From Clostridiales bacterium (lineage in GTDB: Bacteria > Bacillota > Clostridia > Lachnospirales > CAG-274): a DNA stretch of 36,024 bases. Shown here piece after piece: positions 6,526 through 13,119 of this stretch (positions are counted from its first letter, which is position 1; each line of letters opens with the position of its first letter). The translations under genes were made by a program, and so were the position numbers. Below the pieces are notes generated by a model that had not been told where the DNA came from, ran no database searches, and saw nothing but the letters and a program-made list of their open reading frames with translations. Location of the stretch: NCBI GenBank assembly GCA_021204175.1, contig JAJPZT010000096.1, positions 1-36,024 on the forward strand. Direction: 5' to 3'.

Positions 6526-7176
6526 ATGTACAGAAAACGGAGACTGTTTTATATTATAATGTTTATATTCATACCTTGTGTTATACTGCCTTTAATATAT
6601 ATGGCGGCGTATTTTGAAAAGTTCAAAAACGGAGTTTTCAATGAGGTCAGCTTTACGGCGGAGACATCCGACGGAGAAACTATAGACCTAAGCGCAAGAT
6701 ATGACTTTAAAGAAAAGGTCTACGAGGTTATGGTTCCGCTGGGCATTGACCTTTCGGATATAGTTATAAACTTCAGCGACAACGGGGTTTTCGAAATAGA
6801 CGATGTTGTTTACGAAAACGGCTCAGTGCTTTATGACATAGAATATGACGAAAGCTATGACATAAAAATGATTACAAACGATGAAAAGCTTTTAAACGAG
6901 GCTGACCTTGTTTTCAAACAAGACCCCGAAAACGTATTGATGAATTTCAACCCGGATGACGAAAATGTTCAGATAGTTTCGACCACAGATGAGCTAAATC
7001 CGCCGAACCACCAGGGCTTTGAAAGAATGATGCATAACGGCGGTGAACGCCCCGGAATTAAAATATCCGCCTATGCTAAATTTTTGACGGCGGCTTTCGG
7101 CATAGCCTGGCTTTATCTTTTATATAAGGGGCTTAAAAACAGCGGTTTCTTTATAAGGAGGCGAAAAAACAAGTGA
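6526..7176 (+). CDS. Uncharacterised membrane protein with extracytoplasmic domain
   Basis: A 216-residue protein I do not recognise. A basic N terminus (MYRKRRLF) and a hydrophobic segment (about 8-28) make a signal anchor. An acidic extracytoplasmic domain of about 150 residues follows, beta-rich in appearance. A second hydrophobic segment (about 184-202) precedes a basic cytoplasmic tail IRRRKNK. Both ends should therefore face the cytoplasm. GCAGGTGA precedes the ATG. It overlaps the VTC gene by four bases (GTGA), so the two are translationally coupled and probably work together at the membrane. It occupies the place where related operons often carry a CotH-like gene, but shows no CotH features. 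Confidence 0.75.
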   Translation: MYRKRRLFYIIMFIFIPCVILPLIYMAAYFEKFKNGVFNEVSFTAETSDGETIDLSARYDFKEKVYEVMVPLGIDLSDIVINFSDNGVFEIDDVVYENGSVLYDIEYDESYDIKMITNDEKLLNEADLVFKQDPENVLMNFNPDDENVQIVSTTDELNPPNHQGFERMMHNGGERPGIKISAYAKFLTAAFGIAWLYLLYKGLKNSGFFIRRRKNK

Positions 7177-7877
7177 AAATAACAAAAGACTCCTTCGGTC
7201 AGTACCGCCACGAATATAAATACGTTGTCAGCGACGCTCAAATTGCCCTGATAAAAAACCGTATTGACGGCTTAATGATTTTAGATCCTCATTCCGGAGA
7301 CGAGGGAATGTATAACATAAGAAGCATTTATTTTGACAACTTCTTCAACTCTGCATATTATGACAACGAAAACGGCGTTGACCCCAGAGAAAAATTCAGA
7401 ATAAGAATTTACAACAGAAGCGACAGCCGCATAACCTTAGAGCTTAAGCAGAAAGTCAGCGGAAAGTGTCACAAGCTTGCCTGCCCCTTAACGAAAGAGC
7501 AGTTTGAAATACTTTCGAAGGGCGGAAGCGTGCCCATTTCAAAAGAAAACGACCCTATTTTAAACAAGCTTTCACTGCTTAACATAACACAGGGGATGAA
7601 GCCCAAAATAATTGTGGAATATGACAGAGTGCCTTATGTTTATGAGGACGGAAACGTAAGAGTTACATTCGATAAAAACGTACGTTCTTCAAGAGAAATA
7701 GACGGCTTTTTTGACGAAAATCTGCCTGTTCGGTGCGTAATGCCCCCGGGTCAGCACCTAATTGAAGTCAAGTGGGACGAATTTCTGCCGGACTTTATAT
7801 ATAAAAGCGTAATGGCTGACAATCTTCAGCAGACAGCCTATTCGAAATATTATCTTTGCAGACGGTTTACTATATAA
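7173..7877 (+). CDS. VTC-domain, polyphosphate polymerase-like protein
   Basis: A 234-residue VTC domain filling the chain, related to the catalytic tunnel domain of the yeast Vtc4 polyphosphate polymerase. Tunnel-type charged motifs are present: RHEYKYVV near the N terminus, SIYFDN, EKFRIRIYN with alternating Arg, LELKQK, KIIVEYDR and IEVKWDE near the end. No membrane segment is seen. The GTG start at 7173 overlaps the previous stop and has GGAGG at 7157-7161. Bacterial VTC proteins next to DUF4956 proteins are common in Clostridia; polyphosphate synthesis or sensing there is inferred, not proven. Confidence 0.85.
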   Translation: MKITKDSFGQYRHEYKYVVSDAQIALIKNRIDGLMILDPHSGDEGMYNIRSIYFDNFFNSAYYDNENGVDPREKFRIRIYNRSDSRITLELKQKVSGKCHKLACPLTKEQFEILSKGGSVPISKENDPILNKLSLLNITQGMKPKIIVEYDRVPYVYEDGNVRVTFDKNVRSSREIDGFFDENLPVRCVMPPGQHLIEVKWDEFLPDFIYKSVMADNLQQTAYSKYYLCRRFTI

Positions 7878-7910
7878 AATTAATCACATTTAAAAGGAGG
7901 AAGCAAAACT

Positions 7911-8588
7911 ATGCAGACCTATAATGACATTTTCAGAAAGTCCTTTGTTGAGGGCTTTAACGGAGCCGCACCGGACATAAAGAACATTGTTCTCACAATG
8001 GGCGTAACTCTTCTTATTTCACTTTACATTTTCTTTGTATACAGGCTTATGACAAGAAAAACATTCTATTCTAAGAATTTCAACATTTCTCTGTCTATGC
8101 TGACTGTAATCACCGCAGCGGTTATTCTTTCCGTTCAAAGCTCTATCGTTATTTCGTTAGGTATGGTGGGCGCTTTGTCAATCGTTCGTTTCAGAACCGC
8201 AATTAAAGACCCCCTGGACCTTATTTTCCTTTTCTGGGCTATAGGCGTAGGTATTATCTGCGGTGCAGGTCTTGCCCAAATGGCAATTTTAACATCGGTT
8301 ATAATTACAGCCGGACTTTATTTCTTAGACCTTATTCCCGTTGCAAAGGCTCCTATGCTTCTTGTTTTCAACTCCTCTGACACAGAGGTTGAAGACAAGG
8401 TTATGGAAAGGGTTAAGGCTCACTGCTCCGCAAGTAATGTTAAGTCAAGAAATATTACTCAAAACAGACTTGATATGATTATTGAAGTAAGATGTAAGGA
8501 TCAGCCGGCTCTCGTTAAGGAAGTGACTGAAATCGAAGGAATAACTACAGTTTCGCTTCTGTCCCATGACGGCGAGGTTACATTCTAA
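7911..8588 (+). CDS. DUF4956 multi-pass membrane protein
   Basis: A 225-residue protein with about four transmembrane helices in the first 145 residues, including the DUF4956 hallmark SLGMVGALSIVRFRTAIKDP in a membrane loop. A soluble C-terminal domain of about 80 residues follows, ferredoxin-like in pattern (MIIEVRCKDQPALVKEVTEIEG). AGGAGG at 7896-7901 precedes the ATG by nine bases. It is third in the operon. DUF4956 proteins regularly accompany VTC-domain proteins, so a membrane complex that makes or moves an anionic polymer is plausible; this is an inference. Confidence 0.88.
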   Translation: MQTYNDIFRKSFVEGFNGAAPDIKNIVLTMGVTLLISLYIFFVYRLMTRKTFYSKNFNISLSMLTVITAAVILSVQSSIVISLGMVGALSIVRFRTAIKDPLDLIFLFWAIGVGIICGAGLAQMAILTSVIITAGLYFLDLIPVAKAPMLLVFNSSDTEVEDKVMERVKAHCSASNVKSRNITQNRLDMIIEVRCKDQPALVKEVTEIEGITTVSLLSHDGEVTF

Positions 8589-8616
8589 ATAAGTATTCCG
8601 TAAATTTTAATAAAGG

Positions 8617-8663
8617 AAAAGAGACCGCTTATGAAGCTGCTGAAGGCTTAGGCGGTCTCTTTT
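8617..8663 (+). terminator. Terminator of the VTC-DUF4956 operon
   Basis: AAAAGAGACCGC (8617-8628) pairs perfectly with GCGGTCTCTTTT (8652-8663), with an inner AAGC/GCTT stem. The terminal U run is part of the stem. Confidence 0.8.
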
Positions 8664-8676
8664 AAGGGGGTATACT

Positions 8677-8727
8677 ATGAAGTTTTTAATTTCTATAATA
8701 TACAGTATAACATATTTTGGCTGTTAA
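8677..8727 (+). CDS. Possible 16-residue hydrophobic peptide ORF
   Basis: AAGGGGG (8664-8670) lies six bases before an ATG opening MKFLISIIYSITYFGC. The peptide is hydrophobic like small membrane peptides or type I toxins, but it is very short and no promoter is evident between it and the terminator before it. It may be chance. The rest of 8589-8841 holds two terminators and AT-rich DNA. Confidence 0.15.
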   Translation: MKFLISIIYSITYFGC

Positions 8728-8787
8728 TAATGCAAAAACAACTTTAAATTTTTTGGTAAAAATCACTAAATACAAGTTATATTACAT

Positions 8788-8822
8788 AAAAACACCTCCG
8801 CCGAATAAACCGACAGAGGTGC
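8788..8822 (-). terminator. Terminator of ilvE
   Basis: On the minus strand CACCTCTGTCGG and the GGCGGAGGTG side form a stem of about ten pairs with some G-U pairs, followed by TTTTT. A T run on the plus side (8823-8828) makes it partly bidirectional. Confidence 0.75.
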
Positions 8823-8841
8823 ATTTTTCAGTATTTTATAT

Positions 8842-9867
8842 TTATTTAATAACTTTGATCCAGCCTTCGGGAGCTTCGATTCTGCCCATTTGAATACCTG
8901 TTAATGTATCGTAAAGCTTCTTAATAACGGGGCCCATTTCGTCCATACCGCTGGGGAAGCAGATTTCCTTGCCGTGGTCAACAATCTTGCCTACAGGTGA
9001 AATAACCGCAGCTGTTCCGCAAAGACCGCATTCTGCAAAGTCCTTAACCTCTTCAAAGGGAACTTCTCTGTGTTCAACCTTAAGTCCCAAATAATGCTCA
9101 GCCACATACATAAGAGAACGTCTTGTAATTGAGGGGAGAATACTGTCTGACTTAGGTGTAACAACTGTTCCGTCCTTGGTTATGAAAAGGAAGTTAGCGC
9201 CGCCTGTTTCTTCAACCTTTGTTCTTGTAGCAGCGTCAAGATACATATTTTCATCAAAGCCTTGATTGTGAGCGTCAACAATCTGATAAAGGCTCATTGC
9301 GTAGTTAAGACCGGCTTTAATATGACCTGTTCCGTGAGGTGCTGCTCTGTCGTAATCGCTTACTCTGATAGTAATGGGCTTTGCGCCGCCCTTGAAATAA
9401 GGACCTACGGGAGTAGTGAAAATTCTGAACTGATATTCTTCAGCGGGCTTAACGCCTATAACGGGTGAGCTGCCGAAAATAAAGGGTCTGATGTAGAGTG
9501 TTGCCCCTGTTCCGTAAGGAGACACATAGTCAATGTTGGCTTCAACTGTTTTAACAACCGCTTCAACGAATTTTTCCTTGGGATAAACGGGAATTTCAAG
9601 TCTTGCGGCAGACTGTTCAAGTCTTTCGCCGTTAAGGTCGGGGCGGAATGTAACAATGTGACCGTCAACTGTGGTATAAGCCTTTAAGCCCTCAAAAACT
9701 GTCTGGGCATACTGCAGAACACCTGCGCACTCGCTTATTACTATGTTTGCGTCCTCTGTAAGAACGCCTTCGTCCCACTTTCCGTCCTTAAAGTTGGAAA
9801 CAAATCTCTTGTCGGTCTGCTGATAAGCAAAGCCCAGCTTTGACCAATCTATGTCCTTTTTTGCCAT
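8842..9867 (-). CDS. ilvE: Branched-chain amino acid aminotransferase
   Basis: A 341-residue fold-type IV, PLP-dependent transaminase that interconverts Leu, Ile and Val with their 2-oxo acids. It belongs to the longer BCAT type: FEGLKAY (about 58-64), RPFIFG, and the catalytic lysine in GHIKAGLNYA (Lys about 184). VEETGGANFLFI is the cofactor-phosphate region, and PSITRRSLM and CGTAAVISPVG are further family segments. The ATG at 9867 has AAAGGAAG eight bases upstream. The gene stands alone between its promoter and terminator. Its mRNA begins with an unusual 150-base leader that shares a 38-nt element with folD, pointing to RNA- or DNA-level control. Confidence 0.96.
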   Translation of the reverse strand: MAKKDIDWSKLGFAYQQTDKRFVSNFKDGKWDEGVLTEDANIVISECAGVLQYAQTVFEGLKAYTTVDGHIVTFRPDLNGERLEQSAARLEIPVYPKEKFVEAVVKTVEANIDYVSPYGTGATLYIRPFIFGSSPVIGVKPAEEYQFRIFTTPVGPYFKGGAKPITIRVSDYDRAAPHGTGHIKAGLNYAMSLYQIVDAHNQGFDENMYLDAATRTKVEETGGANFLFITKDGTVVTPKSDSILPSITRRSLMYVAEHYLGLKVEHREVPFEEVKDFAECGLCGTAAVISPVGKIVDHGKEICFPSGMDEMGPVIKKLYDTLTGIQMGRIEAPEGWIKVIK

Positions 9868-9931
9868 AAAGCATACTTCCTTTCATTTTTTATCGTTTTT
9901 TAACGTTCATTCCTGCTTTGCAGCTGCCACC

Positions 9932-10023
9932 TACTATAAAAGTGGGTTAGGTTGTCTGATATACAGCCATCTGCGCAAGCAAGCTTGCCCATCTGATTGT
10001 CCATTGAGAACACTTTTATAGTA
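9932..10023 (-). promoter_or_regulatory. Structured ilvE leader with the ilvE/folD shared element
   Basis: Thirteen-base arms 9932-9944 and 10011-10023 are perfect complements, and the predicted +1 (about 10017) lies in the 5' arm, so AAAAGTG at the RNA's 5' end pairs with CACTTTT downstream. Positions 10017-9980 (minus) match 24182-24219 at 34 of 38 bases, including an identical TTCTCAATGGACAATC and an identical GCAAGCTTG. A GCAAG-CUUG-CUUGC hairpin lies inside. The shape (closing stem around conserved unpaired sequence) is that of a cis-regulatory RNA. I recognise no known riboswitch class. Confidence 0.6.
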
Positions 10024-10052
10024 ATTATATTCCTTTAAAATGCCTTTGTCAA
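10024..10052 (-). promoter_or_regulatory. Consensus promoter of ilvE
   Basis: On the minus strand TTGACA (10052-10047) and TATAAT (10029-10024) are separated by exactly 17 bp. The predicted start at about 10017 falls on the first A of the shared leader element. Confidence 0.85.
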
Positions 10053-10119
10053 TAAAATTATAGCATATAAAGACTATCGCAGTTATAGTTTTCGGCTTAT
10101 AATGTTCCTTTAAATATAA

Positions 10120-10910
10120 CTATTTTTTTCTGAAGGGCAGAAGCACAAACAGAAAAGCGGCGGCGCAGAGAACGATTGTTCCGCCGGGGGCAATATCCCA
10201 AAAGCAGGATATGAAAAGCCCTATAAGTGTGAAGCAAACAGCGAACACAACCGAAAGAATTATGTTTTGCCTATAGCTTTTCGAAACCAAAAGAGCACAG
10301 GCAACGGGAATAACCATAAGGGAGGAAATAACCAAAGCCCCGACGGTTCTGGCGGAAACACTGACAGCCACCGCAGTAAGCAGTGTAAAGGCGAAGTTTA
10401 TGCCCTTTACGGGAACTCCCGAAAGAGCCGCTCCCTCCTCGTCAAAGGCTATATAGAAAAGCTCTCTGTAAAGAAGAAGGGTTATTACGATAACCGCCGC
10501 CGAAAGAACAATAACCGCTGCCGTTTCTCCCGGGGTAATCGCCACAATTGAGCCGAAAAGGAAGCTGTTGAATGAAGCCGTGTTTTTAACAAGGCTTGAA
10601 AAAACCGCCGCAAGCCCTACCCCTATTGAAAGAACAACGGCTGTTGAAATTTCGGAATAATTGGGAAAAACCGCCTGAAAAACTCTATTGCAAGAGCCGC
10701 CAAACAGGCAAAGGCAACCGCCGATCCTATGGGGTTCACCGAAGCAAAAAGCCCTATAGCCACTCCTGCAAGGCTTGCATGGGAAAGAGCGTCTCCTATT
10801 GAAGAAAGCCGCTTTAAGACGATTGTGTTGCCTATAAGAGGCGTTATTATTGATATAAACAGACCCACCGCAAAGGCGTGTCTGATAAAGGCATATGTGA
10901 ATATTTCCAT
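10120..10910 (-). pseudogene. znuB: Zinc/manganese ABC-3 family permease ZnuB, frameshifted
   Basis: The inner-membrane permease of a zinc-type ABC importer, about 263 residues if intact, split by a single frameshift. The first part (from ATG 10910) reads MEIFTYAFIRHAFAVGLFIS, then GNTIVLKRLSSIGDALSHAS, typical ABC-3 permease text, down to RRFFP. The frame then changes, and NYSEISTAVVLSIGVGLAAV through SFLFGSIVAITPG continues into the tail ending at 10120 (ARTVGALVISSLMVIPVACA). The break is at a five-base A run on the plus strand (10666-10670); one more base restores the family reading frame. A genuine mutation, a slippage-prone site or a sequencing error could explain it. GGAGGT lies in the end of znuC. 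Confidence 0.85.
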
Positions 10911-10914
10911 TTGG

Positions 10915-11646
10915 TTATACCTCCCTGTGGTGGTTGTTGTGGTGGTAATGCTCTGAATAGTTCTGCTTCAGAAATTCCTCTGTTTTATATATTCGGCAGG
11001 GTTCGTTTTCGGAGAGAAGCAAAACCTTGTTTGAGTGGTGAAGAACGGAGCTTAAGTCGTGGGTAACCATAATTATTGTGTAGCCCGATAAATTTAAGCC
11101 CCCTAAAAGACAGCATATTGAGTCAACGGCGTTTACGTCAATGCCTACCGTAGGCTCGTCTAAAAATATGATTTTAGGTTCTGAAACAATGGCTTTGGCT
11201 ATAAAAACTCTTTGCTGCTGACCGCCCGAAAGTGAGCCTATAAGCTTGTTTTTAAGGTTATAAATTCCCACCTGTTTAAGGGCTTCGTCGGCTCTTTCCT
11301 TATCCTCTTTTTTAGGGAAGCTGAGAAAGCCCCTTAAGGGATAAAGCCCCGACAAAACCACCTCATAAACCGTTGCCGGAAAGTCTCTGTTAAAGCCCGT
11401 AGCCTTTTGTGAAACATAAGCAAGACTGCCCTTGGCTTTGTACTTCCTTGAGGGTATGCCCTCTATTAAAATTTCGCCCTTTTGAAGCTTAAGAATGTTT
11501 AAAATAAGCTTTAAGAGAGTGCTTTTGCCTGTGCCGTTGCTGCCTAAAATGCAGAGAAAATCACCCTTTTCAACGCCGAATGAAACGTCTTTTAATATAT
11601 TTTTGTCCGGGTAGTCAAAGCTTACGTTTTTTACCTCAAGAATCAT
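10915..11646 (-). CDS. znuC: Zinc ABC transporter ATP-binding protein ZnuC
   Basis: The ATPase of the znuACB importer, 243 residues. Walker A GSNGTGKST (35-43), Q-loop YVSQ, signature LSGGQQQR (139-146), Walker B FLDEP (161-165) and switch His in VTHD are all present. The C terminus carries a histidine-rich tail (HYHHNNHH), less common on the ATPase than on the binding protein. It may buffer or sense zinc; this is an inference. It lies 23 bases after znuA (ATG at 11646), with AGGTGA upstream of the start. The last codons overlap the ribosome binding site of the permease gene, whose ATG is four bases past the stop. Confidence 0.93.
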   Translation of the reverse strand: MILEVKNVSFDYPDKNILKDVSFGVEKGDFLCILGSNGTGKSTLLKLILNILKLQKGEILIEGIPSRKYKAKGSLAYVSQKATGFNRDFPATVYEVVLSGLYPLRGFLSFPKKEDKERADEALKQVGIYNLKNKLIGSLSGGQQQRVFIAKAIVSEPKIIFLDEPTVGIDVNAVDSICCLLGGLNLSGYTIIMVTHDLSSVLHHSNKVLLLSENEPCRIYKTEEFLKQNYSEHYHHNNHHREV

Positions 11647-11669
11647 ATTGTCACCTCGTTATTAAACGG

Positions 11670-12617
11670 TTAGTCATCATATTTAAGTCCTTTTTCAAGG
11701 CTATCAAGATTAGCCCTCATTACATCAAAATAATCATAATTCTGTTTTTCCTGTTCTGCTGTCAAGCCCTCGAATGAGCTTATGGGGTAAAGGCTTATGC
11801 CTAAATCCTCGGAAATTGCGGAAGCGGTTCGTGAGCCTGTCAGTTCCTCATAGAAAATACAGCTTATATTATTTTCTCTTATAAAGTCATAAATTTCTCT
11901 TACCTTTCTCGGAGACGGCTCAGACTCGGCGCTCATTCCCTCAACGGCGCTTTGGTTTAAGCCGTAAGCCCGGCAAATATAGCCGTAGGCTTCGTGGGAA
12001 ACTATTATATTTCTGCTTTTTAAATCCGCAAGGGCATTCTTACAGTCTAAGTCAAGCTGAATTATTTTAGTCTTAAAGCTTGCTAAATTATTTCTGTAAT
12101 ATTCTTCGTTTTCCGGGTCTGCTTCGGACAGGGCTTCGCATATGTTTTCCGCTTCGGTTAAAGCATTGTAGGGGTCAAGCCAAACGTGAGGGTCTGCGTC
12201 CTCAATATGCCCTTCCTCTTCCTCGTGTTCGTCTTCTTCCTCATCGTGATGGTGGTCATCCTCATAGCCGTAGAGTATGTCGCAGCCTTCCGAGGCTTCA
12301 ACGTAAATCAAATCATTTTTCACCGAAGCCTTGATTTTATCCACAAAGCTTTCCATTCCCAAGCCGTTGTAAACTAAAACGTCGGCTTTTTCAAGATATA
12401 GCATTGCCCCTGTGGAAGGCTCCCAGTCGTGAGGCTCAGAGCCGTTGGGCACTAAATTTTTGATTTCCGCCCTGTCTCCGCAGATTTGGCGGGTCAGGTC
12501 ATACATTGCATTAAATGAAGTGCAGACCTTAAGCTTTTCGCTTGTTTCCGTTTCGGAACAGCCTGTAACAATAAACGCCGCAGCTATAACGGCAATAAAG
12601 GCTTTATATATTTTCAT
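11670..12617 (-). CDS. znuA: Zinc-binding lipoprotein ZnuA (cluster A-I substrate-binding protein)
   Basis: The extracellular high-affinity metal receptor, 315 residues from ATG 12617 (AAGGGTG nine bases upstream; the in-frame GTG at 12629 lies inside that site). An N-terminal hydrophobic segment ends in a lipobox VTGC (Cys about 20), so it is a lipoprotein. Metal ligands typical of ZnuA are visible: His in SEPHDWEP (about 63), His in DPHVWLDP (about 144) and His in VSHEAYGY (about 208). The acidic His-rich loop (DDHHHDEEEDEHEEEEGH, about 120-137) is characteristic of zinc rather than manganese receptors. First gene of znuACB. Confidence 0.95.
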   Translation of the reverse strand: MKIYKAFIAVIAAAFIVTGCSETETSEKLKVCTSFNAMYDLTRQICGDRAEIKNLVPNGSEPHDWEPSTGAMLYLEKADVLVYNGLGMESFVDKIKASVKNDLIYVEASEGCDILYGYEDDHHHDEEEDEHEEEEGHIEDADPHVWLDPYNALTEAENICEALSEADPENEEYYRNNLASFKTKIIQLDLDCKNALADLKSRNIIVSHEAYGYICRAYGLNQSAVEGMSAESEPSPRKVREIYDFIRENNISCIFYEELTGSRTASAISEDLGISLYPISSFEGLTAEQEKQNYDYFDVMRANLDSLEKGLKYDD

Positions 12618-12674
12618 AACGGTTTTCACCCTTTTGTAAATCTTAGTTTCCTAATGTTTTTCCTTAATTATATA

Positions 12675-12702
12675 ATTATACCATAAGAATTAATTTTGTA
12701 AA
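12675..12702 (-). promoter_or_regulatory. Promoter of the zinc importer operon with overlapping palindrome
   Basis: On the minus strand TTTACA (12702-12697), 16 bp, TATAAT (12680-12675). The palindrome TTTTGT-AA-ACAAAA (12694-12707) covers the -35 box and could be a repressor site, for example for a Zur-like regulator. It does not match the Bacillus Zur box closely. Confidence 0.55.
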
Positions 12703-12741
12703 CAAAAATATGAAAAACAGTATTCTTCAGGAAAAAATAGT

Positions 12742-12770
12742 TTGACGTATCCTAATAAATATTATATAAT
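12742..12770 (+). promoter_or_regulatory. Promoter upstream of the CxxC protein and glnS
   Basis: TTGACG (12742-12747), 17 bp, TATAAT (12765-12770), divergent from the zinc operon. Confidence 0.75.
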
Positions 12771-12805
12771 TAATTCTATTATAAAAACGTTTGGGAGGGT
12801 ACAGT

Positions 12806-13033
12806 ATGGATTTACTTCAGGAGCTTAAAAGGTTCGCAAATAAAGATGACTTTGAAGAAAGCTCAAATTATTATTTTCAGAGACACAGCTGTGAAAAAAG
12901 CGGTAAGGAAGAAAAGGTAATGCTTGACTTTACACTTTCCAACGACAAAACAGACAAGATTTTAAGGTTCGGTCTTTGCGAACACTGCGGAAAGGTTTTT
13001 TATCACAGAGATTTCAGCGCAAAAATGTTTTGA
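12806..13033 (+). CDS. Uncharacterised 75-residue protein with CxxC motif
   Basis: I do not recognise this family. The protein begins [19 protein letters not shown] and ends with a [10 protein letters not shown] segment. With the earlier HSCEKSGK, four Cys/His pairs are present that could hold one zinc ion in a ribbon-like fold. No membrane segment is seen. The ATG at 12806 has GGGAGGG at 12793-12799, a very strong site; an upstream in-frame start would lie inside it. It is first in the transcript that probably continues into glnS 86 bases later. Its place between the zinc importer and glnS may be chance. Confidence 0.75.
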   Translation: MDLLQELKRFANKDDFEESSNYYFQRHSCEKSGKEEKVMLDFTLSNDKTDKILRFGLCEHCGKVFYHRDFSAKMF

Positions 13034-13119
13034 AAATTTTCACAAAAATGCACATAATTTTTGCGAACACATTACAAAAGCCGATTTCGGCACAAATATA
13101 TATTTCGGAGGTTGTTGTT

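Noticed and set aside
10081..10133. AGTTATA and TATAACT arms followed by a T run, on the plus strand downstream of znuB.
   Set aside because: The T run has the wrong orientation for znuB, and no plus-strand gene ends there.
10267..11066. Several plus-strand ORFs over the zinc transporter genes.
   Set aside because: All lie opposite znuB/znuC with arginine- and lysine-rich text, typical antisense shadows.
13085..13101. GCCGATTTCGGC palindrome before glnS, considered as a terminator or operator.
   Set aside because: The stem is short with a two-base loop and no T run, and nothing else supports a function.
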